The translations under genes and the position numbers were made by a program. 64,000 bases of DNA from positions 107,308,479-107,372,478 of the forward strand of contig CM045997.1 in assembly GCA_025175895.1 (NCBI GenBank), read 5' to 3'. This document shows, piece after piece, positions 33,255-43,835 of the stretch. The notes under the pieces were generated by a model. It searched no databases and was not told the origin of the DNA. It worked only from the letters and a program-made list of their open reading frames with translations. Numbering within the stretch: the first letter of the stretch is position 1; each line of letters begins with the position of its first letter. Source of the stretch: Wurfbainia villosa. Lineage: Eukaryota > Streptophyta > Magnoliopsida > Zingiberales > Zingiberaceae.

Positions 33255-34409
33255 CCGACTGTATTCCGACATAATTGTAAAATTGTTTTGCGATGAATGT
33301 TTGTCATAATTGTATTTTTGAAAATTTTCTATTTTTGGAAGTTTAGAAAAATTATGGAAATTTGAATTAGTTAAGAAATTCAAATTAGGAATTTCCTAAT
33401 GTGATTAGGAAACTTGTTTTCTAAATTAAATTTGAATTTCCTTAATTGATATTTCCATAAATAAATTATGTGATTAGATATGGAAATTTATTTCCTAATT
33501 TAATCAATGAGATTTAATTTGAGAAATCAAATCACAAACATATTTTATTTCTAAAATTAATTATGATAATTTGGAAATTACTTGGACATGTCATAATTGT
33601 ATGCCATGTAATTGTATTAGATGCATATCATTATGTCATGCGTGTCGTGACATATAGATGCATTAGTTGCACATATGTATGTCATGCATGCCATGCCATG
33701 TAGATAATAGTTATTTGCATGAAAAGAGGATGATACCTCAAAACCCTTACACAATATTAAAGGTTACACCTTCCATTAATATGGTTAGAATCGGAGTTCT
33801 ATTTCTTGTTTGGGTTGTTGGACTCTCTCCAAGCCCGGCTCAAACTTGAACATGTTCAAACCATTGAAGTAGTTTAATGCTAATATGGTAAGAATCAGAG
33901 GTCAATCTTTAGTTTGGGTTGTTGGACTCTCTCCAAGCCTGGCTAAACGATTGAATGCACTCTAACCATATTAAAACTATTTCTCGATTAATGGGTCGGC
34001 ATTAACTTGGAGTATCGACTTGTTGGACTCTCTCCAAGGTCGATGTGAAGGGAGGTGAAGTTGGGTGCTATGCATATGATGCATACTTGTTAATGTGTTA
34101 ACAACCCAATGTTTGTGCGAACATTCAATTAGTTGATAGCACAATGAGATAATTACATATACGTGATATGTAATTGATATACTAGATACCTACCATCGTA
34201 GATATGAACAACTTGTGGGACTCTCTCCAAGGTTATTCTTATCTATGTTGGATATCAACCCATTCAGAGATGAACCTACGATCTCCCGAATTGATTTTAA
34301 GGGTTTTTCGAATTCGAAAATGAATGGGACATATAAATGTATGTTGATGCATTTTAAATCATCTTTCTCATATATGCTTGATTTGTATATCTTGGTTAAT
34401 TGCTTGATC
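33255..34409 (+). other. Element C leader with dispersed 19-bp repeat
   Basis: This is a long AT-rich untranslated leader before gag. TTGTTGGACTCTCTCCAAG occurs at 33815, 33919 and 34020, and a shorter form (TTGTGGGACTCTCTCCAAG) at about 34213. Spacing is near 103 bp for the first three. Confidence 0.8.
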
Positions 34410-35726
34410 ATGACGTCTATAAACTTGCGCTCTATTTTGGATTCAAATAAGTTGACTAGGCCGAACTTCTTGGACTGACTTAGAAACCTGAGAATTGTTC
34501 TCAAGGCAGAAAAGCTTGCATATGTCCTCGAAGAGCCTCTTCCCACCTGTCCTAAGGATGATGCAACTCTGGACCAATTGTTAGCCTATCAGAAACATGT
34601 GAATGATTCTGAACTGGTGAGTTGCATCATGCTAGCTGCGATGGTACCCGAGCTTCAAAAGAAATATGATCATATGGATGCTAATACCATAGTCTTTCAT
34701 CTTCATGAGTTGTTTGATGAGCAAGCGAGATTCGAAAGGTTCGAAGTCTCCAGGCTCCTCTTCATATATAAGATGCAAGAAGGTTCATCTGTAGTGAAAT
34801 TTGTGCTAAAGATGAATGGGTACATCGAGCGATTAGCTACACTCAGGTTTGTGATGGATCATGAATTAAGTATTGACTTAATTCTACATTGTTTTCTCAA
34901 GAGTTACTCACAGTTTGTGATGAACTACCAAATGAACAAAATTAAAACCACCATTCCTGAACTCAACATGCTAAAGACTGTAGAGTCTTCTATGAAGCAT
35001 GAGGAGAAGATAGTGTTGTTAGTTGATTCCTCAAAGAAAGGTTCTAAGAGGAAATCAAAGGAACAACATAAGGGGAAGAAGAAGAAGGCTAAGAAGATAG
35101 AACCAGCTCAAAAGGACACTTGCCATCATTGCGACAAGGAGGGCCATTGGCGAAGAAACTGCAAAATTTATCTTGAGTCCGTGAAGAAGAAGAAGGCATC
35201 CGATGCCCCATCCTCTTCAGGTATCTTCATTATTGTTTATCATTCTATTTCCTTAGACACTTGGGTATTGGATACCAGGTGTGGCTCACATATATGTAAT
35301 GACATACAGGGGCTAAGGAATAGAAGAAGGCTCGTCAAGGGAGAATCAAATTTGCGAGTTGGCAATGGAGCAAAGGTTGCTACGGTCGCCATTGGAACAT
35401 ATTTGTTGAAGCTCCCTACTGGACTTGTCTTAGAACTGGATAATTGCTATTATGTTCCTTCGTTAATAAAGAACATTGTGTCTATTTCCTGCTTAAATAG
35501 AAATGGGTACCATTTCACTTTTAGTAACAATTATTGTTACATAACTATGAATGGTGTTCTTTATGGGACTGAAACTTTATGCAATAGAATATATACGTTA
35601 GACGTATCCAGTGACAAGCGTGCTCGAAAAGATAATCAATTAGCCTCCTACATGTGGCATTGTCTTCTTAGCCATATAAGCAAGAAACGCATGTCTGAAT
35701 TACACCGATGTGGACTTCTGGAATAG
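34410..35726 (+). pseudogene. gag: Element C gag, protease and pre-integrase region, with stops
   Basis: The start at 34410 gives the usual Angela N-terminus (LRSILDSNKLTRPNFLD). A TGA at 34476-34478 replaces the conserved Trp after FLD, and the same frame then runs from there to 35726. It contains the UBN2-like capsid region, a CCHC knuckle (CHHCDKEGHWRRNC), and a protease. The protease catalytic DTG has become DTR (35271-35279, within WVLDTRCGSH). The pre-integrase HHCC domain follows (MWHCLLSHISKKRMSELH). A TAG at 35724-35726 ends the ORF. The frame continues to about 35800, where a frameshift leads to the integrase core. Confidence 0.85.
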
Positions 35727-36534
35727 TTTGAATTTGATTCATTCGATACATGCGAATCATGCTTAAAAGGCAAGATGACTAAGTTACCTTTTACTGGAAA
35801 TAGTGAACCGTGGGAGAGTTGCTTGGTCTAATACATACTGATGTATGCGGACCTATGTCAACTCATGCTCTAGGAGGCTATAGCTCCTTTATTACCTTTA
35901 TCGATGATCACTCACGATTTGGGTATGTGTTCTTGATGAAATACAAGTCTGAAGCCTTTGAAAGGTTCAAAGAATTTAGAAATGAAGTAGAGAAACAACT
36001 TGGAAAAAGTATTAAAATACTTTGATATGATCGAGGTGGTGAATACTTGAGTCAAGAGTTTTTGGATTATCTAAGGGACAATGGTATATTGTCTCAATGG
36101 ACTCCGTCGTATACATCACAGCATAACGATGTATCTGAGAGGCGAAACCGAACCTTGTTGGACATAGTTAGGTCGATGACGAATCATGTGAATATTTCCA
36201 AGTCCTTTTGGGGCTATGCACTTCAGACAACTATTTACTTGCTAAACAGAGTCCCGACCAAGGTAGTCTCTACTACTCCATATGAGATATGAAATAGTAA
36301 GACACCTTATTTATCTCACTCGAAGATATGTGATTGTCCTGCCTATGTCAAGCGGATTATATTAGACAAATTGGACGCTATGTTTGATAAATGTCTATTT
36401 ATTGGATACCCTAAGGAAATGAGGGGTTACCAATTCTATCATCCTGTGGAAGTTTCAAGGCATGCTGTGTTTCTAGAGAAAGAGTTTCTCTTGCAAGAAA
36501 ATAGTGGGAATGGCATTGAACTTGAGGAAGTTTA
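35727..36534 (+). pseudogene. Element C integrase, broken
   Basis: The DDE-type integrase core is readable: HTDVCGPMS carries the first Asp, DRGGEYLSQEF the second, and SERRNRTLLD the Glu. Internal TGA codons at 36023-36025 (before the second Asp) and 36290-36292 (after PYEI), plus a TAA at 36532-36534, interrupt the frame. The C-terminal part includes the GKxP-linked region and FIGYPKEMRGYQFYHP, typical of copia integrase ends. Confidence 0.85.
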
Positions 36535-38289
36535 AAAGACTCCAATAGACATTGATGAGACACCTAGTCAAACACCACAACCTATAATTCATAGTGATGA
36601 GCCATCGGCTGAACCTATTGTAACACCACATCTTCGTAGATCTGGTAGAACACGCAACATTCTTGAGAGATATGGATTTCTCGTAAGTGAATCGAACGAC
36701 GTGTTACTCATTGACGATGAGGAGCCTACCAGTTATGAAGAAGTTCTGAAAAGTTTAGAAAGGGACAAATGGCTTGAAGCCATGAAGTCGGAAATGGATT
36801 CCACGTATGAAAATCAAGTTTGGAACTTGGTTGACCCACCTGAAGGCATTAAGCCTATAGGGTGCAAGTGGGTTTTCAAGAAGAAGACCTACATGGATGG
36901 TAATGTGATTACCTATAAGGCTAGATTAGTGGCGAAAGGCTATTGTCAAAAGCAAGGTGTTGATTATGATGTGACCTATTCACCAGTAGCTATGCTTAAA
37001 TCCATTCGAATGCTCCTGGCCATAGCGGCTCATTATGACTATGAGATATGGCAGATGGATGTGAAAATGACTTTTCTTAATGGAAACCTACTCGAGGACG
37101 TGATATGATACAACCTGAGGATTTCACATCAGTTGATAAAACTGAGGTATGTAAACTTCGATGGTCCATATATGGACTGAAGCAAGCATCCAGGAGTTGG
37201 AATATTCGCTTTGATGAGACAATCGAAAGGTTTGATTTCTCACAAAATCCGGACGAACCCTGTGTGTACAAGAAGGTTAGTGGGAGTGCAGTCGTGTTCC
37301 TAGTATTATATGTTGATGACATATTACTTATAGGAAATGATATATCTATCTTGCAGTCAGTCAAAATTTAATTATCCAAAACATTCTCCCTGAAAGACCT
37401 AGGAGAAGCAACCTACATTCTTGAGATTAAGATCTATAGAGATAGATCGAAACGGTTGCTTGGTCTTTCACAGTCTACATATATAGACCGAGTGCTAAAG
37501 AGGTTTAGCATGTTCGAATCCAAGAAAGGTTTCCTTCCCATTAGTCATGGGATACACCTTTCGAAGTCTATGTGTCCACGCACAGAAGACGAGAGGATTT
37601 GAATGAGTAAGATCCCCTATGCATCCGCAATAGGATCTATCATGTATTCTATGTTATGTACAAGGCCCGATGTATCATATGCTCTGAGTGTCATGAGCAG
37701 ATACCAGTCTGATCTAGGAATGGATCATTGGGTAGCTGTTAAGACAATCCTTAAGTACTTAAGAAGAACTAAAGATGTGTTTCTAATATATAGATAGGGT
37801 GATATGGTAATACGCGGGTATACGGATGCCGACTTCAAAACAGACAAGGATGATTCCAGGTCTTAGTCTTGATGCATATTCACCTTGAATAGAGGCACAA
37901 TAAGTTGGAAAAGTTCCAAGCAAGACACTATAGTGGATTCTACCACTGAGGCAGAATACATTGCAGCTTCGGAAGCAGCAAAGGAAACGGTTTGGATCAA
38001 GAAGTTCATCTCTGAACTTTGTGTGGTTCCAACCATTGTTGAAGAAATACTAGTCTACTGCGACAACAATGGAGCGATTACACAGGCAAAAGAGCCAAAG
38101 TCTCATCAACGATCCAAACATGTGCTTCGATGCTATCATCTGATCAGAGAGATCGTCAGTAGGAAGGAAATACAAATCAAGAAGATTCCCAGTGAAAGGA
38201 ACTTAGCTGACCCTTTAACTAAGGCCTTACCTCAAAGTAAGTTTGAGGGTCATGTTAGAACTTATGGTATTGAATACTGTGGCGATTGA
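36535..38289 (+). pseudogene. Element C reverse transcriptase and RNase H, broken
   Basis: Reverse transcriptase starts near 36740 (WLEAMKSEMDS, WVFKKK, RLVAKGYCQKQGVDY, WQMDVKMTFLNG). A frameshift at about 37100 separates it from the catalytic YVDDILLIGND (YVDD at 37309-37320). Stops at 37369, 37600, 37795 and 37864 follow. RNase H is seen in ADFKTDKDDSRS, STTEAEYIAASEAAKE (catalytic Glu) and CDNNGAI (catalytic Asp), ending with DPLTKALPQ. Domain order and motifs are complete, so this was once an autonomous element. Confidence 0.87.
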
Positions 38290-38298
38290 CATTAGGCC

Positions 38299-38309
38299 AA
38301 GTGGGAGTT
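38299..38309 (+). promoter_or_regulatory. Polypurine tract of element C
   Basis: AAGTGGGAGTT lies immediately before the 3' LTR start TGTTAGTAAT, a typical Angela sequence. Confidence 0.85.
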
Positions 38310-38450
38310 TGTTAGTAATATATGAGAGGTGTCCTAAGACAATCGCCTTATGGTTGTACCATTTATTTGATAAATGAAGATTCACTATTTGAGTATACAT
38401 GTTTTCATGTATTTGATTGGATCTTAAAATCATTTACTGAATGTCCGCAA
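38310..38450 (+). repeat. Element C 3' LTR, first part
   Basis: It matches the start of the 5' LTR at 31228. It is interrupted after ATGTCCGCAA by element D (duplication cgcaa, 38446-38450). Confidence 0.93.
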
Positions 38451-39796
38451 TGTTGGTGCAATCGGCCCAGGTCACGATTAACCAGGACTCGAGTTTGACT
38501 CGAGTGATGTTTTGATGTTTCGACAAAAAATATGACAATGTAATTGTCATTTGGTAAAGTCCAAGTCTTGAGTACTTGGCATGGAAAGTCCAAGTGGGAC
38601 ACTTGGCACATGAAAAGTCCAAGCATGGGTCTTGGCATGAAAAGTCCAACATGGGTTGGCAAGGGAAAGTCCAAGTTTGAGTCTTGGCATTTGAGAAGTC
38701 CAAGGGTTTGATATTGGCGGCGTAAAGTCCAAGCGGGAGTCTTGGCAGCATAAGTCTAATGGTTGGCGGCGTAAAGTCCAAGCGGAGTCTTGGCGGCGTA
38801 AGTCCAAAGTTCCTTGGCGGTGTAGACACCGTTAGCATGACATAGCCGATGGAAGCACCTGAAGGCTAGCGCGATGGATGACTTGGAGGGATCCGAGAGG
38901 CGTGAGGCTGATGGAGGTAGCTAGAAGGCTTAGGTCTAGGCTAAGGGTGGTCTAGAAAGTATAGGGGAACCATACTTGGGTTAAAACCTCATGTTTGAGG
39001 TGTGCGATGCCAGTGCCATGTGGCGATCGGATCGAGTCAACTAGGGTTTAGTGCGAAGTAGCCTAGCGATCATTGCCCCTTTATTAAGCGATCGGTGATG
39101 GAATGATCGGCCGATTATGTTATCGATCGGTGATGCTCGGTTACCGACCCGCGAGAATGGAGTCTCACTCATTCTTGAGACGGCGATCGGTGATGGCTCA
39201 TCGATCAGGATGGTCATGATCGATCGTGATGTCCTAGCCGTTGGATTTTTCGGCGTGGATTACACCATTGCCTCACGCCAGCGGTGATCGATCGTGATGG
39301 TCGGCGGTCGGTGATCTATAAGGAGCTCGTGATGGAGGAAAGAAAGCGATTTTATTGAGCGAAATTGAAGGGGGAAGTTGGTGCTTTCCAGTCCTTCAAA
39401 GCTAGTTCAAGGCAATCAAAGATCAAGCAATCCAAAGCTCTTGTAAAGTGTTTTTCCTTTACTTGCATTTGTATTTCATATTGTTTTTGCTTGTATCTAC
39501 TTGATTATTGTTGTAATCATATTGTACGAGGTTTCTCCGCCTCCGAATTGCTTCGAGAAGGAGTTATTATTATAGTGGTGTGTGATTGGCATCGCTAGGG
39601 TTCGTACGAACCCGATCCGTGGAGTAGGAACCGTGCGGTTCCGAACCACGTTATATCATTGTGTTAGCGTGTTGTGCATTTCGTTATCGTTATTACTTTT
39701 CTATTTCCGCTGCGCTAACGAAATTGTAGAAACAAACGCGAAAGAATTCCATTGACGCTATTCACCCCCCCTCTAGCTTCCAAATGATCCCTAACA
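38451..39796 (+). repeat. Element D 5' LTR, 1346 bp
   Basis: It runs from TGTTGGTGCAATCGG to GATCCCTAACA. It matches the 3' LTR very closely, except for the region about 39010-39320, where CGATCGATC-type palindromes replace the CAGTCGACTG type of the 3' LTR. A TATA box (TATAAGG) lies at 39317-39323. Confidence 0.92.
38550..38825. repeat. Array of CCAAG...CTTGG hairpin units in element D 5' LTR
   Basis: About nine units of 25-35 bp, each AAGTCCAAG, a short spacer and CTTGGC, follow one another. Each unit can fold into a small stem-loop. The same array is at 45690-45965 in the 3' LTR and, in antisense, in both LTRs of F. The repetitive ORFs across it are artefacts. Confidence 0.85.
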
Positions 39797-39798
39797 AG

Positions 39799-39810
39799 TG
39801 GTATCAGAGC
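39799..39810 (+). promoter_or_regulatory. Primer binding site (tRNA-iMet) of element D
   Basis: TGGTATCAGAGC lies two bases after the LTR end. Confidence 0.94.
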
Positions 39811-39868
39811 CCGGGGCTCTTCTACGGACTAACAGTCGGGAGCTAAGACAAAAGACTAGAGGGTGAAG

Positions 39869-41517
39869 ATGGAATTCCAAGACAAGCTTGGATGGGATAT
39901 CAATACTCCACCTCCATATGATCTAGAAGATTTTCCGGCGTGGAGAGCAAGAATGGAAACATTTTTGATGATGAACATAGAGGATTGGTTCATCCTCATT
40001 GAAGGCTTTGAACCCCCTAGGGATAAGAAGGGGAATATCCTAAAATTGAAAAAGTGGACCCAAGAGCAACGCCAAAAGGTCAAGACCGAAGTTAAGGTAA
40101 CGAAACTTTTGGAAGATTTAATCCCTAATGATGTTTTGTGCAAGCTAGGGGATTACATGTATGCCAAGGAGCTATGGAGAAAATTTGCAAGACTCCATAA
40201 GGAGAGTTCATCCTCAAGTGAAAGTGAGGAATCAGAAGTTGAGATGGAGTCAACTTCCGAATCGGAGGAAGAAGAAGTAGAAGAGGTGGAAGAAGCATCT
40301 ACTTCTAGGATTGAGGAGGAGAGACCATCCTCTACACCGGAGCAACCTCAAGAAGAGCTTTCAACATCCGATCAAGATGAGGAAGCTCAAAATTCAACTC
40401 CGGCACCTACCACCACCCTAGGTAACTCAAACACTTTATCTTCAAATAAAAATCATATAATGTGCTTTGAGTGTAGGGAGTATGGGCATTACAAGAGCAA
40501 ATGTCCAAAGAAGGTTAGGAAAGCCTCTCTGGTGCCCAAAAGTCAACAAAAGTCAAAGGATGTCGATTCCCCAAGTCAAAAGAGCAAGGAGCATATTATA
40601 TGCTTCAAGTGCCATCAAAAGGGGCATTTTAGAAGCCAATGCTCTAGGGGGAGGAAAAAGACCCAAGAAGAAGCATCACAAGTAGGGGGAGCTAAGGCTA
40701 ACCCTAAGGTACATTTTAGTAGTGCATCTTCGAATTTAAATGTTAAAAAGCATGCTAGGAATTTAAATTCTCCTGCAATTTATGAAAAGCATGCTAATAG
40801 GAATAAATATTTTTGCTTAGGAGCTAAAAGTGTCCATTTTAGTAATAAGGAGAAATTTGGGACTAATGTCCCTAGAAAAACCATACCTAGGGAATCTATT
40901 AAGAAAATACAAGAATATCTAGGTTTTAATCCAAAATGGACTAGGCATATGCCAAGAAAGTCAAATGCCCAAGTTTTAAATCAAAATTCTAAAATTGGGC
41001 AATTGGAATTAAAAACCAAGCCTTGAGGTCAAGGCTTGAAAAACTTGAGAAGATCCTCAACACTATGCAAAATCAATTTAAAGGATCTAATGGTCAAACT
41101 CCTAGGTCAAGAAGTCAAAGTCAACATCTAGGACCTAAGACTCAAAAGTCAACCAAGGGCAAGAATGGTTTGGGTCACAAACCTAAGTCCAAGGTGACTT
41201 ATCATAGTGTTCCATTTGACTATGGAACACTAACTAAGTCTAGGAAGACCAAGGTCAATAGGGAAGTCATCCCTAGAGTTGACCAAGGGTTGTGCCTAGT
41301 GGCCAAGGTTTCTAAGAAACCTAGGGTGGCCACTAAGAAGGTTGCAAGGGGAGTTACCCCTAGAGTCAACCTAGGCAAGACCAAAATGACCAAGGCTAAT
41401 AAGCCTAGGAAGGTCATTAGGAAGGTATCTAGGGAGGTTATCCCTAAGGAATACCTAATTAACCCTAGGAGCTCAAATCGGTTTTGGGTTTCTAAGAGCG
41501 TGATTGATTCACGCTAG
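39869..41517 (+). pseudogene. gag: Gag of element D: short form with two CCHC knuckles, one frameshift
   Basis: The ATG at 39869 opens MEFQDKLGWDIN. Residues 15-110 match the N-terminal DUF4219-like part (W..RM, AKELWRKFARLHK). The protein then goes straight into a Ser/Glu-rich acidic stretch (about 112-180), with no UBN2 capsid core as seen in A and B. Two zinc knuckles follow: residues 199-212 (CFECREYGHYKSKC) and 245-258 (CFKCHQKGHFRSQC). A one-base deletion near 41000, judged by comparison with F, shifts the frame; the rest continues at 41023-41517. That part has a coiled stretch (SRLEKLEKILN), a very basic Lys/Arg-rich tail and the linker end PKEYLINP...RFWVSKS. F shows the same architecture. 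The protein ends where protease would start. Confidence 0.82.
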
Positions 41518-41985
41518 GTGGGTTTAGGATGTGCCAATACTAATTGAGAAGTTTGATAAAATGATCAAAATTGGCACAATCTAGATTTAGAGATCATAGT
41601 GTGTAACTTTGATTGTTGGCACACTTTAAAAGTTCATGTAAAAGTAACATCAAGAGTGATACTCAAGTGTCACACAACTTGATGTATTGTACTCACCATG
41701 CTTAATATGTTTTACCATATGTTTGCAGGGAAGGAATGTCTAGGATGGATTGCATCTCACAAAACAAGTCTTTTACCTTGATTGTGTATTTCAACACTTA
41801 GAAAGGGTGAGATGTTAGGATTTGGAAATCATTGAATGTTAATGTTTGCAAAAATAAAATAAAACATTAAAATACATTAACGAATACATGAATGTAAGTG
41901 TAACATCAATATATTCGATATACAAGAATAAACATGATAAAATGGATTAATTAGATGAAGAAATCGAGATTTTCAGAATTTCAGA
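41518..41985 (+). other. Element D spacer after gag
   Basis: It is AT-rich non-coding sequence. No pol remnants were seen. Confidence 0.6.
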
Positions 41986-42360
41986 ACTGGAAATCAGATA
42001 TCGATCCGATCTGAGCTTATCGGTCGATCGATAACTGCTTAACGATACGATGCGGTCATCGATCGATCGGGCTTCATGACTGATCGCTTGACCATCACGA
42101 TGATGGGATACATCATCGATCGGTGATGGCACCGCTCACCGAGGTGAGGTCATCATCGAGTGCTCGGCGAGCAATGAGTGATGTATACGATCCGATCGGC
42201 GATGAGCAACATCGATCGTGATACTCTTTATAACACGTCCGCGAAGGTTCGGCGATCGATTCGAGTAGTCGGTAATCATTGCCACTCGATAAACCCGGTA
42301 ATAAACGCGATCGATCTCATCGATGCACATCGATCATCGCATCGCGATTTTATAACGCCG
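41986..42360 (+). promoter_or_regulatory. Internal promoter-like module of element D
   Basis: A dense cluster of TCGATC/GATCGA palindromes (41999-42330) includes TATA-like boxes at 42227-42233 and 42348-42355. A CT-rich leader follows (42380-42450). The proposed start of the second ORF is at 42639. The layout repeats that of element B at 16263-16594. Promoter function is inferred. Confidence 0.45.
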
Positions 42361-42638
42361 AACCGCTAGGGTTCGACGTCTTCACTCGACGCGCCTTCGT
42401 TCTTCTCTCCTTCTCCGATCGCCATTCTTGTTCTCCGATGATCCTTCCAGTTGTGCCAGCCGCCCAAGGTATTAGGTTTGTTAGATGAGCCCTATTTTAC
42501 CTTAGTTCACTTATTTCAAGCCTCATTTCACTCATTCTAGGGTTGGTTCCTTGTTCCGATTAGGGTTCCAGCGTCTCCGGCGAATTTTTCAACGACCCCC
42601 CAGTAACATCTGAGTTTTCCCTCCGGCCACACCTCCAA

Positions 42639-43835
42639 ATGGCGCCTAAGTAACAATCTTTTTACCCAAGCCCTAATTTTCCTTTCCGTTATAATTTAGT
42701 TTTTATCTAATCATGTATTATGTCCTTGCATGTCATATCATTACATTGCATTCATAATAGGAGAGCCCGTAGGAATGATCCACCCGAGGGTGAATCTCGA
42801 TTGTACCAGCCTATGTTGGTTAGGTACATCGATAGGGACTTTTTCAACCGCCATTGTAGTGATGTCATAGAATTAATTGCATACTACAATCTCATGAAAG
42901 TCGTCTTATGCACGCATCCAATTAATGATGACCTTCTTAAGGAATTTTATCAAAACCTAAAAAAGGTGGATGACGGTCCTACCTACACTACTCGCATTGC
43001 AAAATGCGAGTTAGAGTTCACTCCTGCGATACTGCAGGAGTTTCTCGAGTGTAGGCCCTCAGATGACACCTTTATCTTTTTCCCTACCATGGATTTTCCT
43101 TTACCTGAGCCCTTTGACCATATCTCTATGGAGTCCATGCATGAGCATATCTTTGGTTATCCTCATCCACCGGCCCAAAACTTATTCATTATCACTGAGT
43201 TATCTGCACCTGACAATGTCCTTTACAAGGTCATTGTTGGGTGTTTTCTTCCTATCGTCACTCGGGGTCTGGCCAAGATTCGGCCTCCCCATCTATTTCT
43301 TCTATACGCCATGCGGCATAGGTTAGACATTAACTTTGCACTAAACATGTTTCATTGCATTGTGCATTTCACTTCCCCTGTCCAAGGGAAAGTGCATATG
43401 CCATATGGTCATATCATCACAGCATGGCTAGAGTCCGTAGGGGTTAACATCCACAGGGGTTCTCTGAGAGCGCTATCGGAGGTGTACGACTGTATATCAG
43501 TTCATAACTTCTCGTTAGCAAAGCTATGGATGGGGGATGGACAGATGGAGTTGGTGCCACGACCACCACCTAGGGCACGCAGAGAGCCTCCTCCAATACC
43601 CAGAGATACAGTAGAGGACTACGAGGATGTAGACGCCGCTGATGAGGATGATCAGATGCCGGCAGATACATCAGCGGCGGGTCCATCAGATGATCGTCGT
43701 GGCCACCGAGTCCGATTTGAGACTATCGAGCCGGTTGACGCTATCTCAGAGTTATTGGCGGGCCGCATCCTTCTACCGCGCGTCTGGATCGGATGGAGGA
43801 GTCCCAGAGCGATCGAGCAAAGGTCACCGAGTTAG
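42639..43835 (+). CDS. Second ORF of element D: putative plant transposon protein, spliced
   Basis: Proposed exon 1 is ATGGCGCCTAA (42639-42649). The intron is 42650-42760 (GTAACA...CATAATAG, 111 bp) and exon 2 is 42761-43835. The start becomes MAPKRARRNDPPEGE. This choice is supported by the same gene structure in element B, where a tiny exon also ends in phase 2 before a basic stretch. Exon 2 is open to its stop. The fold region runs from about residue 20 to 260: LVRYIDRDFF, CELEFTPAILQEFLEC, LYKVIVGCFLPIVTRG and MPYGHIITAWLESVGV. A Pro/Arg-rich and acidic tail follows. I place it with 'putative plant transposon protein' domains and, more distantly, ATHILA ORF-1. No catalytic motif or membrane segment is seen. 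Its function is unknown, but the open frame suggests selection until recently. Confidence 0.68.
42650..42760 (+). other. Proposed intron in element D second ORF
   Basis: It has a GTAACA donor, an AT/pyrimidine-rich body with CTAAT branch-like sites, and a TAATAG acceptor. It joins phase 2 coding sequence on both sides. The counterpart in B is 16602-16667. Confidence 0.55.

Noticed and set aside
38550..38825. A CRISPR-like array (regular repeats with spacers)
   Set aside because: The repeat core is short and variable, the spacers are themselves similar, the same array is in both LTRs and in F, and the DNA is a plant retroelement.
38434..38838. Open frames with repeated LDF/LGL/WTF residues in D and F LTRs (also 45570-46026, 54214-54611, 59170-59712)
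   Set aside because: They are translations of the CCAAG/CTTGG repeat units, present in several frames and on the strand opposite to transcription.
40990..41030. A programmed frameshift between the two parts of D's gag
   Set aside because: F reads through this point in one frame with one more base, so D more likely has a simple one-base deletion.
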